Below are positions 1-7,851 of a stretch of 47,575 nt of DNA, piece after piece. Origin of the DNA: JAILLW01 sp045640525 (lineage in GTDB: Bacteria > Bacillota > Clostridia > Lachnospirales > Lachnospiraceae). The notes below the pieces were generated by a model. That model did no database searches, was not told the origin of the DNA, and was given only the letters and a program-made list of their open reading frames with translations. Each line of letters opens with the position of its first letter. Position 1 is the stretch's first letter. Position numbers and translations under genes: made by a program. Location of the stretch: assembly GCA_045640525.1 (NCBI GenBank), contig JAZUFE010000046.1:1-47575 (forward strand). Reading direction: 5' to 3'.

Positions 1-163
1 GGTGCGAAGCACCCTTGACTGGGCAACCGCACATGATTAAATAGTCAACAAGCAGCAATGAATAAGTGTGCCGAGAGGCAATATTTAACACTAAAGATTT
101 ATTTGATTGAAAAAAGTGCCAACGTTTAGTTTACAGAGACGTACATTATATAGTGCTTGAAAA
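1..163. other. Leading region without a confident gene
   Basis: Nothing could be identified with confidence in the first 163 bases. A short inverted repeat at 1-13 (GGTGC-gaa-GCACC) and the pair TTGACT (15-20) / AGTCAA (46-51) suggest the 3' end of an upstream transcription unit, but the window begins too close to tell. Short open frames run in from the left edge on both strands and none is recognisable. Confidence 0.3.
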
Positions 164-236
164 TTGCCTCCATTATTATTATTATTATTAACTTATGCGA
201 AATTCCTTCGTATGGTAAATATGTTAATGGAGGCAA
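164..236 (+). promoter_or_regulatory. 5' leader hairpin sequestering a ribosome site
   Basis: Bases 164-175 (TTGCCTCCATTA) and 225-236 (TAATGGAGGCAA) are a perfect 12-base inverted repeat. The right arm contains the GGAGG Shine-Dalgarno of the gene starting at 240. Inside it is a second hairpin, 195-201 with 207-213 (one G-U pair, 5-base loop), and a run of about six ATT units at 172-190. If the RNA folds this way the ribosome site is buried. This fits a translational switch such as a thermometer, ligand or protein-controlled leader; the trigger cannot be told from sequence. Confidence 0.55.
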
Positions 237-239
237 GTG

Positions 240-1034
240 ATGAAAAGAAAATTAAGTAAATTATTAGCAGTAATATTAGCTATGACGATGGTTATGGTAT
301 TAGGAATATCATCATATGCAGAATTTCCTGCAGGAACGCCGACGACTGTTCCAGCATATGCGATTGTGGAGAACGCCGTTATTTACTATCTTGTAATGAG
401 CAATGATCTGTCTTATGATGGCGGGAAAGCATATGTTACGGGACGAAGATTTTGGGTTGATTCAGCAACTGGTTCTATCGGTGGTTATACCGATCAGCAT
501 GGGGCGGTAAATCCTAGAACTGACGCTGATTCATTTATCGATTCAATAAGTGTTGGATGGTACTACATGCTGTCCGGCGACTGGTATCGTAGGTGTCCGG
601 TTCCTACTCCTCCCGATGATCCCATACCAAGTGGTTCGTCCCCTGCTCATACTCACAGCTTCACATGGCAGACCATCTACGAAGCAACACCCAATTCAGA
701 TGGTCTTGAAGGCGAAGTTTGTTCCTGCGGTGCAACAAGAAATACGTCGGTAATTTCGGCAATGGATTATGCAATTAACAAGTATGCCGATCAGATGATT
801 AAGGCTGCCAAGCCCGGACAGAAGATTACATTGGAATTTGGAGAATTCAATTCATTCCCTCGTTATATGATGGAAAAGGTTGCTGCAAGAATGAACGATA
901 ACATCACATTTGTATTCAAATTCAAGCAGAACAAGAAGATGCAGACTGTAACCATCGAACCCGGAACAGCAATTGATTTGCAGTATGATTGGTACGGCCC
1001 GGATAAGATGAAGGGGTTGTACGGAGCAGAATAG
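240..1034 (+). CDS. Secreted protein of unknown function
   Basis: This 264-residue protein is exported: residues 1-28 form a signal peptide (basic start, hydrophobic core, cleavage probably after SYA). I do not recognise the N-terminal half (about 29-130). A short stretch near residue 135 has the pattern HTHSFTW followed by C-S-C-G about 25 residues later, a small His/Cys module I associate with secreted proteins of Lachnospiraceae. The C-terminal 90 residues are a compact alpha/beta region of unknown role. The ATG at 240 is chosen because GGAGG at 229-233 is 6 bases away; a GTG at 237 is in frame but too close. The gene stands alone, with a terminator after it, and its ribosome site lies in a hairpin. 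No catalytic motif is visible. Confidence 0.75.
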   Translation: MKRKLSKLLAVILAMTMVMVLGISSYAEFPAGTPTTVPAYAIVENAVIYYLVMSNDLSYDGGKAYVTGRRFWVDSATGSIGGYTDQHGAVNPRTDADSFIDSISVGWYYMLSGDWYRRCPVPTPPDDPIPSGSSPAHTHSFTWQTIYEATPNSDGLEGEVCSCGATRNTSVISAMDYAINKYADQMIKAAKPGQKITLEFGEFNSFPRYMMEKVAARMNDNITFVFKFKQNKKMQTVTIEPGTAIDLQYDWYGPDKMKGLYGAE

Positions 1035-1080
1035 AGTGTACTCTTGTTCGGTGATGAAATAATAGAGTTAAGAATAGTTG

Positions 1081-1115
1081 GAGCCTTGGTATTTGATACC
1101 AAGGCTCGTCTTTTT
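1081..1115 (+). terminator. Rho-independent terminator
   Basis: A perfect 12-base stem (1081-1092 with 1096-1107) with a 3-base loop is followed closely by TTTTT at 1111-1115. It ends the transcript of the secreted-protein gene. Confidence 0.9.
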
Positions 1116-1327
1116 GTACGTAGGATGCTTGCCGTGCAAGTTCCGATGGCTGAACCGGATTCCTATTATTAAAACTTAAAGAGCGGAGAAACTGAATTCT
1201 CAAATGAACATCTTGGAAATTTCGATGGACTCAAATCAGAAAAACTCGCTGATTTGAGTCCAACCGCTAATCATCAATATGTAAATCCGAGGTGAAATGG
1301 ACTTAGATTCTTTCAACTTATTTTGTC
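1116..1327. other. Intergenic stretch with a long perfect palindrome
   Basis: No gene is visible here. The notable feature is a perfect 13-base inverted repeat, 1227-1239 and 1249-1261, around a 9-base loop. It is not followed by a T-run, so it is not a normal terminator, and it lies about 65 bases before the promoter of the next gene. It could be an operator, a processed RNA hairpin or a palindromic repeat element. Confidence 0.5.
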
Positions 1328-1356
1328 TTGTGATAAACTGTGCACAAACATATATT
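1328..1356 (+). promoter_or_regulatory. Promoter of the aldo/keto reductase gene
   Basis: TTGTGA at 1328-1333 and TATATT at 1351-1356 are separated by 17 bases, a good SigA-type arrangement. Transcription would start near 1363, which is downstream of the ATG at 1340 and so supports the start at 1394. Confidence 0.6.
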
Positions 1357-1393
1357 TATTTCAATTCGCCAAATCACAACGGAGGACAAACTT

Positions 1394-2515
1394 ATGGGAA
1401 TTGATGTATCAAAAATGCCAAAACTTGGGTTCGGTCTGATGAGACTGCCCGAAACAGACGGAGTTATCGACTTTGATCAAGTGTGTAAAATGGTAGACAC
1501 CTACCTGGAATCCGGTATGAACTATTTCGATACCGCATATGTTTATCATGGTGGCAATTCCGAAAAGATGGTAAAGGAAGCAATCGTAAAACGGCACCCG
1601 AGAGAATCGTTCACCGTAGCATCAAAGCTTCCTGCCTGGTCGCTTACTACCAAAGATGACAGAGATAAAATTTTCAATGAACAGTTGGAAAGAACCGGGG
1701 CCGAATACTTCGACTACTATTTGCTGCACAGCCTTGAAGACGGTAATAACTATAATACATACGAAGAACTTGATTGCTTCAATTGGGGCATTCAGAAGAA
1801 AAAGGAAGGCAAAATCAAAAACTTCGGTTTTTCTTTCCACGGAACTCCGGAATTACTTGTTCAGGTGCTTGATAAACATCCTGAAATCGAATTCGTGCAG
1901 ATTCAATTGAACTATGCAGACTGGGATAATAAACTTGTTCACTCCGGTAAGTTATATGACATTTTACTAAAGAGAAACATTCCGATGATAATTATGGAAC
2001 CTGTAAAGGGTGGTACGCTGGCCTCTATGACTCCGGATTTGGAAGCAATGTTTAAGGAGGCCAGACCGAATGATTCGATTGCCTCATGGGCATTGAGATT
2101 TGTCGGAAGTCTTCCGGGAGTGGCAACAATTCTAAGCGGAATGTCCAATATGGATCAAATGAAAGATAATCTCAAAACTTTCACCAATTTCGAACCGTTA
2201 AGCGATTCAGAAAAGGATATTATCAACAAGGTTGTTCGAAAAATGTTTGATACGCCGCTCATCCCGTGTACAAGTTGTCGATACTGCTGTGACGGTTGTC
2301 CGGCAAAGATAAAGATACCGGATGTGTTTAATGCTGTGAACACTTTAAGGAAGTTTCCCGATGACATGCGCCCGATATTCTATTATAACGGTTTGACTGC
2401 CGAATCCGGAAAAGCAAGTTCATGCCTTAAGTGTGGTCAGTGTGAACGTGTTTGTCCTCAGCATTTGCCAATAATTGAATTGATGGAAGAAGCTGCCAAG
2501 AAGTTAGAAGGATAA
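1394..2515 (+). CDS. Aldo/keto reductase with C-terminal 2[4Fe-4S] region
   Basis: This 373-residue soluble oxidoreductase belongs to the COG1453-type aldo/keto reductases. The TIM-barrel part carries the usual tetrad: Asp46 and Tyr51 (in FDTAYVY), Lys78 (in ASKLP) and His112 (in LLHSL). The C-terminal tail holds two ferredoxin-like motifs, C-T-S-C-R-Y-C-C-D-G-C-P at 292-303 and C-L-K-C-G-Q-C-E-R-V-C-P at 344-355, expected to bind two [4Fe-4S] clusters. The substrate is not known for this family and cannot be inferred here. A longer frame opens at 1340, but GGAGG at 1381-1385 lies 8 bases before the ATG at 1394 and the promoter overlaps the longer version, so 1394 is used. It appears to be monocistronic. 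Confidence 0.88.
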   Translation: MGIDVSKMPKLGFGLMRLPETDGVIDFDQVCKMVDTYLESGMNYFDTAYVYHGGNSEKMVKEAIVKRHPRESFTVASKLPAWSLTTKDDRDKIFNEQLERTGAEYFDYYLLHSLEDGNNYNTYEELDCFNWGIQKKKEGKIKNFGFSFHGTPELLVQVLDKHPEIEFVQIQLNYADWDNKLVHSGKLYDILLKRNIPMIIMEPVKGGTLASMTPDLEAMFKEARPNDSIASWALRFVGSLPGVATILSGMSNMDQMKDNLKTFTNFEPLSDSEKDIINKVVRKMFDTPLIPCTSCRYCCDGCPAKIKIPDVFNAVNTLRKFPDDMRPIFYYNGLTAESGKASSCLKCGQCERVCPQHLPIIELMEEAAKKLEG

Positions 2516-2530
2516 TTACTGTCTGCTGTC

Positions 2531-2571
2531 AAACTTTGCGAATCGCGGAACGTTCCGCAATGGCGAAGTTT
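2531..2571. repeat. Nested palindrome between genes
   Basis: A 14-base perfect palindrome (2545-2558, GCGGAAC/GTTCCGC) sits inside a second inverted repeat, 2531-2539 with 2563-2571 (one T-G pair). There is no T-run after it. It lies 33 bases before coaE and may be a weak terminator, a processing site or an operator. Confidence 0.5.
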
Positions 2572-2604
2572 CGTATGTATGTGTGAGACGAAAGGTATTC
2601 ATTA

Positions 2605-3198
2605 ATGAAAGTTATCGGAATTACAGGCGGTGTCGGAAGCGGTAAGTCTACCGTACTTAACAAAATTAAAGAATTGTATAATTGCGAGGTTCTTTATGCG
2701 GATGATGCAGCCAAGGAGCTGGAACTGCCGGGACATAAGTGTTATGAAGAACTTATATCTTTGCTGGGAGAGGATATACTTGATGCGGAAGGCTTGATTG
2801 ATGCCAAGAAGATGGCAGCCAAAATATATGCGGACGGAACTTTGCTCGAGAAGGTCAATGCCATTATTCATCCTGCGGTAAAGATATATATTATGGAAGA
2901 AATCGACAGAGCACGAAATGAGCGAAGATGCGACTACTTTTTCTTGGAAGCGGCGCTTTTGATAGAATGCGGCTACCTGGATGTGGTTGATCAGATGTGG
3001 TATATCTTTGCACGCGAGGACGTAAGACGTGCAAGGCTGAAGGAGTCCAGAGGATATTCAGATGAGAAGATTGATTCAATCATGAAATCTCAATTGTCCG
3101 AGGAAGAATTTCGTAAGTCATGTCATGTTGTTATAGATAACAGTGGTGATATTGAATTGACCATGAGTCAAATATCAAAAGTTACAAAGAATCTATGA
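2605..3198 (+). CDS. coaE: Dephospho-CoA kinase
   Basis: CoaE phosphorylates the 3'-hydroxyl of dephospho-CoA with ATP, the last step of coenzyme A synthesis in the cytoplasm. The 197-residue length is normal. The P-loop GGVGSGKS is at residues 8-15, and YADDAAKEL (about 31-39) matches the conserved Asp-containing segment after strand 2 of the family. The region around DYFFLEAALLIECGY is the conserved PLLFE-like segment. An AAAGG sequence about 10 bases before ATG serves as the ribosome site. The gene follows the reductase after a palindromic 90-base gap, and no own promoter is evident, so it may be partly read from upstream. Confidence 0.93.
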   Translation: MKVIGITGGVGSGKSTVLNKIKELYNCEVLYADDAAKELELPGHKCYEELISLLGEDILDAEGLIDAKKMAAKIYADGTLLEKVNAIIHPAVKIYIMEEIDRARNERRCDYFFLEAALLIECGYLDVVDQMWYIFAREDVRRARLKESRGYSDEKIDSIMKSQLSEEEFRKSCHVVIDNSGDIELTMSQISKVTKNL

Positions 3199-3365
3199 TA
3201 TTCTATAAGATTTTCACAAAACCCCGGAAAAATTTTTGTAAATCCTTACTGAAATTGTGAAATATGGATAACAAATTGCCGATTTGCTTGTTTTTCTTGT
3301 CCAAATAGTGTAAGATTACTTATGCGTGTCGAAAGACCACACATTAGGGAGAAGGAGAATTTAAT

Positions 3366-4271
3366 ATGAAAAGTTTTCTTAAGAACACCTGGAAACACAG
3401 AGCCCATGTGGTTATGGCGTTGCCTGCCTTTTTGGTTCTGTTTTTCATCATGTATGTTCCGATGACAGGTTTGATTATCGCATTCAAGGATTACAAACCT
3501 ATGCTGGGAATCTTCGGAAGTGACTGGGCAGGTTTCGATAACTTCAAGTTTCTGATTGCGTCTAAAAATATCTTCAAGACAATGACAATCAACACATTAA
3601 TGTATTATGTGATTTTTACTGCGGTAGGTACATTTTTGAATGTAACCCTTGCGATTGCTATCGATCAGTTCATCTTTAAAAGATGTGCCAAGGTTATGCA
3701 GACAATAATGATTATCCCCGTATTCATTTCTTATGCTGCGGTACAGTTCATTGTATATGGTTTCCTGGCCGGTGATAACGGATTGATTAATTCGATGCTC
3801 GGCACAAACACCAAATTCTATTCAAATGCGGCGTTGTGGCCGATTATTCTTACAATAGTTAAGATTTGGAAAGATACAGGTTATGGTTCGGTATTGTATA
3901 TGTCAGTATTGGCAGGAATCGATACGGAATTGTATGAGGCTGCCGATATTGACGGCGCTAACAAGTGGCAGAAGATTATGCATATCACGTTGCCTTCGCT
4001 GGTTCCGATGATTACGGTTATGTTACTTCTTTCGGTTGGTTCGATTATGAAGTCTGATACGGGTCTGTTCTATCAGGTAACCCGAAACGGTGGAGGGTTG
4101 TATCCTACCACACAGGTTATTGATTCATATGTATTGAATCAGATTGTTAAGAGTTCCGATTTTGGTCGAGTTGGTGCGGCTTCATTCTTCCAATCGGTTG
4201 TCGGTTTGTTACTTATGTTGTTGGCTAACGGTCTTGTTCGTAAGATTGAGCCGGAAGATGCTTTGTTCTAG
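3366..4271 (+). CDS. Carbohydrate ABC transporter permease, LplB family
   Basis: This 301-residue membrane protein is the first of two permease subunits of a type I ABC importer. It has about six hydrophobic segments starting near residue 15, and the cytoplasmic EAA loop (EAADIDGANKWQKI, about residues 191-204) that docks on the ATPase. The N-terminal pattern, with YVPMTGLIIAFKDYKP, is that of the LplB/YtcP group, which usually handles oligosaccharides or polysaccharide fragments. The start has a purine-rich GGAGAAGGAG site upstream. Next come the second permease (11-base gap) and the binding lipoprotein. No ATPase is encoded here, as is common for systems served by a shared MsmK/MsmX-type ATPase elsewhere. 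Confidence 0.9.
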   Translation: MKSFLKNTWKHRAHVVMALPAFLVLFFIMYVPMTGLIIAFKDYKPMLGIFGSDWAGFDNFKFLIASKNIFKTMTINTLMYYVIFTAVGTFLNVTLAIAIDQFIFKRCAKVMQTIMIIPVFISYAAVQFIVYGFLAGDNGLINSMLGTNTKFYSNAALWPIILTIVKIWKDTGYGSVLYMSVLAGIDTELYEAADIDGANKWQKIMHITLPSLVPMITVMLLLSVGSIMKSDTGLFYQVTRNGGGLYPTTQVIDSYVLNQIVKSSDFGRVGAASFFQSVVGLLLMLLANGLVRKIEPEDALF

Positions 4272-4282
4272 GAGGTGCTAAG

Positions 4283-5212
4283 ATGAGTAAGAAAAATTTG
4301 GATTTAGCTCCTTCTAAGAAGGAAAAATGTGGAATCGGCCAGATAATTTTAGGTTTGGCATTGTTATTGTTTACATTGTTTGCTTTGGCTCCGGTATGGT
4401 TGACGTTTATTTCTGCTTTTGCTGATGAATTATCAATCAATCAGAACGGTTTCAGTTTTTGGCCCACAGCTTGGTCTATGGATGGTATTACTACCGTGTT
4501 GAAATACGGAAAGAAGTTGTGGCAGTCATACCTTGTTACAATTTTCGTGACGGTTGCGGGAACATTCCTTGGATTGCTGTTCATGAGTATGTATGCATAT
4601 TCAATCAGCCGAAAAGATTTTAAACTTTCAAAGTTTTTATCAATTTTCGTTTTGATTCCTATGCTGTTCAACGGTGGTCAGTTATCAGGTTACTTGGTAT
4701 TCTGCGGATGGTATGATTTGAAGAACTCTTTGCTTCTTCTTATTCTTCCTCTTTGTGTAAGCACAATGAACGTTATTATATTAAGAACATTTATAGCTAA
4801 CAGTATTCCCGGAGAATTGATGGAGGCAGCCAAAATTGACGGTGCGGGTGAGTACAGAACCTTTTTCCAGATTACACTGCCGCTGCTTAAGCCTTCACTT
4901 GCGGCCGTTGGTTTCATGATGGCAACAAGCTATTGGAATGACTGGCAGAACGCAATGCTCTATATCGATGCGAAGTCTGAGAGCAAACATCCTTTGCAGT
5001 TGCTGCTTGTTAATATTCAGAAGAATATCGAATTCCTTCTTAATAACAACAACGTTCCGCCTTCAGCAAGAGCTGCAATGGGTAATGTAATTCCTCAGTA
5101 CTCTGCAACAATGGCTACGGTTTTGGTGGTAATCGGACCTATCATGGTAGCTTATCCATTCTTCCAGAAGTACTTTGTCAAAGGTCTTACAGTCGGCTCT
5201 GTTAAAGGATAA
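4283..5212 (+). CDS. Carbohydrate ABC transporter permease, LplC family
   Basis: This 309-residue protein is the partner permease. It has six predicted membrane helices and an EAA loop (MEAAKIDGAGEYRTFF, near residue 180). The long extracytoplasmic segment near QKNIEFLLNNNNVPP is typical of LplC/YtcP proteins (COG0395). It begins 11 bases after the first permease with AGGAGG overlapping the gap, so the two are translated from one mRNA. It would form a heterodimer with the LplB-like subunit. The imported sugar cannot be named from sequence. Confidence 0.9.
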   Translation: MSKKNLDLAPSKKEKCGIGQIILGLALLLFTLFALAPVWLTFISAFADELSINQNGFSFWPTAWSMDGITTVLKYGKKLWQSYLVTIFVTVAGTFLGLLFMSMYAYSISRKDFKLSKFLSIFVLIPMLFNGGQLSGYLVFCGWYDLKNSLLLLILPLCVSTMNVIILRTFIANSIPGELMEAAKIDGAGEYRTFFQITLPLLKPSLAAVGFMMATSYWNDWQNAMLYIDAKSESKHPLQLLLVNIQKNIEFLLNNNNVPPSARAAMGNVIPQYSATMATVLVVIGPIMVAYPFFQKYFVKGLTVGSVKG

Positions 5213-5225
5213 ATTAAAAAAGTAT

Positions 5226-5282
5226 AAAATTTGTTCAAAATTTGTTCATAAATTTGACACATTAAGTTCAAAATGTTATAAT
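5226..5282 (+). promoter_or_regulatory. Consensus promoter with tandem 11-mer for the binding protein
   Basis: TTGACA (5254-5259) and TATAAT (5277-5282) are both perfect and are 17 bases apart. Two head-to-tail 11-base copies, AAAATTTGTTC, at 5226-5236 and 5237-5247 end just before the -35 box and may be an activator site or UP element. This internal promoter would raise the binding protein above the permeases. It also rules out the in-frame ATG at 5281 as a start. Confidence 0.88.
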
Positions 5283-5352
5283 GACCAAGATGTTCAGTGT
5301 TGGCACAGGGTCAACATTAGGATATACATTATTTAAGGGAGGATTTTTCAAA

Positions 5353-6909
5353 ATGAAAAAGAAAGTACTTTCAGTTGTACTTGCTGCAGCAATGACTGTT
5401 TCAGTTCTTGCTGGATGTGGCGCTTCTACAGACGCAGCATCAGCTTCAGCAGAAGCTTCAGCATCAGTTTCAGAGGAAGCTTCAGCAGAAGCATCAGTTT
5501 CCGAAGAAGCATCTGTAGAAACAGAAGCACCTGCAGGTGAGCCTGTAGAAATTAACCTTACAAGAGCATCATTCAACGTAGTTCCTGACGCAGAGCAGGT
5601 TCAGAAGGTTCAGGATGCTATCAACGAGTACATCGCTGATAAGATTAACGTTCAGGTTAATATCTCAGATATCAACTCTGGTGAATACACAGACAAGGCT
5701 AACCTTGCATTACAGAATGGTGAAATCAACTTGTTATGGACAGCTTCATGGGAAGCTACAATCGGTACTAACGATTTAGTTCCTGCAGGAGCAGTTTATG
5801 ACATTACAGATCTCCTTCCCGGCACACCTTTGTACGATTCAATGGATGCTGGTCAGTGGGAAGCTGCTAAGTATGATGGAAAAAGCTACTTCATTCCTGT
5901 ATACAAAGATAACGTAGAAGGTTATGACTTCATGTTCCGTAAGGATTTAGTTGATGAGTTCGGATGGGATACAGCTTCAGTTAAGGCTTTGGCTGACCTT
6001 GAGCCCATGCTTGCTGATGCTAAGTCTAAGGGTCTTAAGTATCCTTTCCTTACACAGAAGACAGCTATGTTCTACAGATGGTACATCAATGATTTCGATT
6101 TCTTCACAGCTGATGCTACATCAAACTGGGTTTGTGTAGACAGAGCTACAAATTCTGTAGTTGATACAATTCTTACACCTCAGTACCTTGAGTTCTGTAC
6201 TTTGATGGCTAACTGGGCTAAGGAAGGTTATGTATCAGAAGATGATGTTACTAAGACAACAACAGATACAACAACTCAGACTCAGGATTGGGCTATTTCA
6301 TGGTGGACAGATGTTCCTGTAAATGACGAAGCTAACGCTCGTTACGGTCAGGACGTAGTTATGCAGCCTGCAACAGACAGATGGGCTCACTCTACATCAG
6401 CTCTTGGTTCTTGCTACTGTGTAACAGCTAACTCTACTCCTGAACAGGCTCAGGCTTGTATCGACTTCATGGGTCTTCTTTACACAGACTCTAAGTTGGC
6501 TGATCTTTACACATTCGGTATCGAAGGTGAAGACTTCACATACGATGCTAACGGCCAGGTTGAGCAGACTTCAGAGAAGTACAACCACTCAATGTGGGAA
6601 TCAGCTTCAGCTACAATCGTTACTCCTGTAAGTAACGAGCCTGCTAACAAGGCAGACCTTTACAAGGTCTTCACCGGTGGTGCTAATACATCATGTGCAG
6701 CAGGATTCAGATTTGATAAGACTCCTGTAGAAGCTAGCTACGCAGCATGTCAGTCAGTATTCGATCAGTACGGATTCGTTCTTGAGAACGGTGGTGTTGC
6801 TCCTGAAGATGTACAGGCAACAATCGATGAGTATCAGGCAGCTCTTGACGAAGCTGGTTACCAGGAAGTTTTGGCTGAGTTCCAGGCACAGTATGACGCT
6901 TGGAAATAG
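5353..6909 (+). CDS. Sugar-binding lipoprotein, LplA type
   Basis: This 518-residue lipoprotein is the solute receptor of the transporter. The signal peptide ends in a lipobox, VLAGC, with Cys22 to be lipidated. Residues 23-58 are a low-complexity Ser/Ala/Glu linker. The rest is a bilobal binding fold of the LplA kind; the end of the protein, around GFRFDKTPVEASYAACQ, resembles the DUF3502 region found in that group. The ATG at 5353 follows GGGAGG, whereas the frame opening at 5281 falls in the -10 box. Codon use is strongly biased (tca, aca, gct, cag), as in highly expressed genes. The linker is nearly the same as in the lipoprotein at 39957. Ligand unknown, probably an oligosaccharide. Confidence 0.9.
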   Translation: MKKKVLSVVLAAAMTVSVLAGCGASTDAASASAEASASVSEEASAEASVSEEASVETEAPAGEPVEINLTRASFNVVPDAEQVQKVQDAINEYIADKINVQVNISDINSGEYTDKANLALQNGEINLLWTASWEATIGTNDLVPAGAVYDITDLLPGTPLYDSMDAGQWEAAKYDGKSYFIPVYKDNVEGYDFMFRKDLVDEFGWDTASVKALADLEPMLADAKSKGLKYPFLTQKTAMFYRWYINDFDFFTADATSNWVCVDRATNSVVDTILTPQYLEFCTLMANWAKEGYVSEDDVTKTTTDTTTQTQDWAISWWTDVPVNDEANARYGQDVVMQPATDRWAHSTSALGSCYCVTANSTPEQAQACIDFMGLLYTDSKLADLYTFGIEGEDFTYDANGQVEQTSEKYNHSMWESASATIVTPVSNEPANKADLYKVFTGGANTSCAAGFRFDKTPVEASYAACQSVFDQYGFVLENGGVAPEDVQATIDEYQAALDEAGYQEVLAEFQAQYDAWK

Positions 6910-6941
6910 GTTGAAACTTAATCGATAAGTTGAACTTATTA

Positions 6942-6971
6942 GGGCCTTGGATTTATTCCAAGGCCCTTTTT
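6942..6971 (+). terminator. Rho-independent terminator
   Basis: A 9-base stem (GGGCCTTGG/CCAAGGCCC) with a 7-base loop is followed by TTTTT. It ends the sugar-transport unit and stands against the convergent sirtuin gene. Confidence 0.92.
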
Positions 6972-6980
6972 AAATTAATT

Positions 6981-7697
6981 CTACAATTGTGAAAAAACTT
7001 CTCCTATCGGTCCCTTAATGACCAAATCGGCAAATGAATCTCTTGAAGTCGGCGAAAGATTGATGAGTACGAGCTTATTTCCTTTGTAGTAGTCAATCAG
7101 TCCTGCAGCGGGATATACGACCAGACTTGTTCCACCGATAATCAAAACATCTGCATTGGCTATGCAGTTGATAGATTCTGTCAGGATATTGTTATCAAGT
7201 CCCTCTTCATACAACACTACATCCGGTTTAATCGGTCCGCCGCATTTGGGACACTTGGGAACATCTTTTGAATTCTTGATGAATTCAGCTTCATAAAACT
7301 CACCGCAGTTTTCACAATAGTTTCTAAGTACGCTGCCGTGCAATTCCAAAACCTTTTTCGAGCCGGCCTTTTGATGAAGACCGTCTATGTTTTGAGTTAT
7401 TACAGCCTTCAGTTTACCTTGTGCTTCCCACTCGGCCAGTTTGTAGTGAGCAGGATTCGGATTGGCATCAAGGACAAGCATTTTATCTTTGTAAAAGCGG
7501 TAGAATTCTTCGGGTTTCCTTCTGTAGAAAGTGTGTGACAGAATTGTTTCGGGCGGATAATCATATTTTTGATTATACAGTCCGTCAACAGATCTGAAAT
7601 CCGGAATACCACTCTCGGTAGAAACACCGGCACCGCCGAAAAAGACGATGTTGCTTGATTCATCAACCCATTTCTTCAGTTGTTCGATTTCATTCAT
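6981..7697 (-). CDS. cobB: Sir2-family NAD-dependent protein deacylase
   Basis: The 238-residue enzyme removes acetyl or related acyl groups from lysines using NAD and produces nicotinamide and O-acyl-ADP-ribose. NAD-binding motifs are GAGVSTESGIPDFRS (22-36) and TQNIDGLH (101-108). His120 in ELHGS is the catalytic base. Cys128, Cys131, Cys149 and Cys152 form the zinc site. GTSLVVYPAAG closes the Rossmann fold. The start is the ATG at 7697, six bases after GGAGGG; a longer in-frame TTG version lacks a ribosome site. It diverges from the acyltransferase gene. A symmetric CGTATA/TATACG element at about 7727-7742 lies in the shared upstream region and may be an operator. Confidence 0.93.
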   Translation of the reverse strand: MNEIEQLKKWVDESSNIVFFGGAGVSTESGIPDFRSVDGLYNQKYDYPPETILSHTFYRRKPEEFYRFYKDKMLVLDANPNPAHYKLAEWEAQGKLKAVITQNIDGLHQKAGSKKVLELHGSVLRNYCENCGEFYEAEFIKNSKDVPKCPKCGGPIKPDVVLYEEGLDNNILTESINCIANADVLIIGGTSLVVYPAAGLIDYYKGNKLVLINLSPTSRDSFADLVIKGPIGEVFSQL

Positions 7698-7786
7698 TAA
7701 ATACCCTCCATAACAATCCAATCAGCGTATATTTTTATACGTCGGTCCAATAATCCTGAATTAATAATACTATATTGTACGGTCAA

Positions 7787-7815
7787 TTGCTAATACCGTG
7801 AAATTGTGCTATATT
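7787..7815 (+). promoter_or_regulatory. Extended -10 promoter of the acyltransferase gene
   Basis: TTGCTA at 7787-7792 and TATATT at 7810-7815 are 17 bases apart, and TG at 7807-7808 makes an extended -10. The expected start of transcription, about 7822, excludes the in-frame GTG at 7798 as a start codon. Confidence 0.7.
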
Positions 7816-7851
7816 CTTTATGTGCATTTAATCGCACAAAGGAGTTTTGTT

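Noticed and set aside
1..60. Riboswitch fragment at the left edge (GGTGC-gaa-GCACC ... GGGCAACC)
   Set aside because: The pattern is too short and cut by the window edge; it does not match a known aptamer core.
1340..1393. Longer N-terminus of the aldo/keto reductase
   Set aside because: The region overlaps the -10 box at 1351-1356 and has no ribosome site; GGAGG precedes the ATG at 1394.
5281..5352. Longer N-terminus of the sugar-binding lipoprotein
   Set aside because: The ATG at 5281 lies in the perfect -10 box, and the signal peptide with lipobox only makes sense from 5353.
7798..7851. GTG start of the acyltransferase at 7798
   Set aside because: It lies upstream of the predicted transcription start; GTG at 7852 has AAGGAG 7 bases away.
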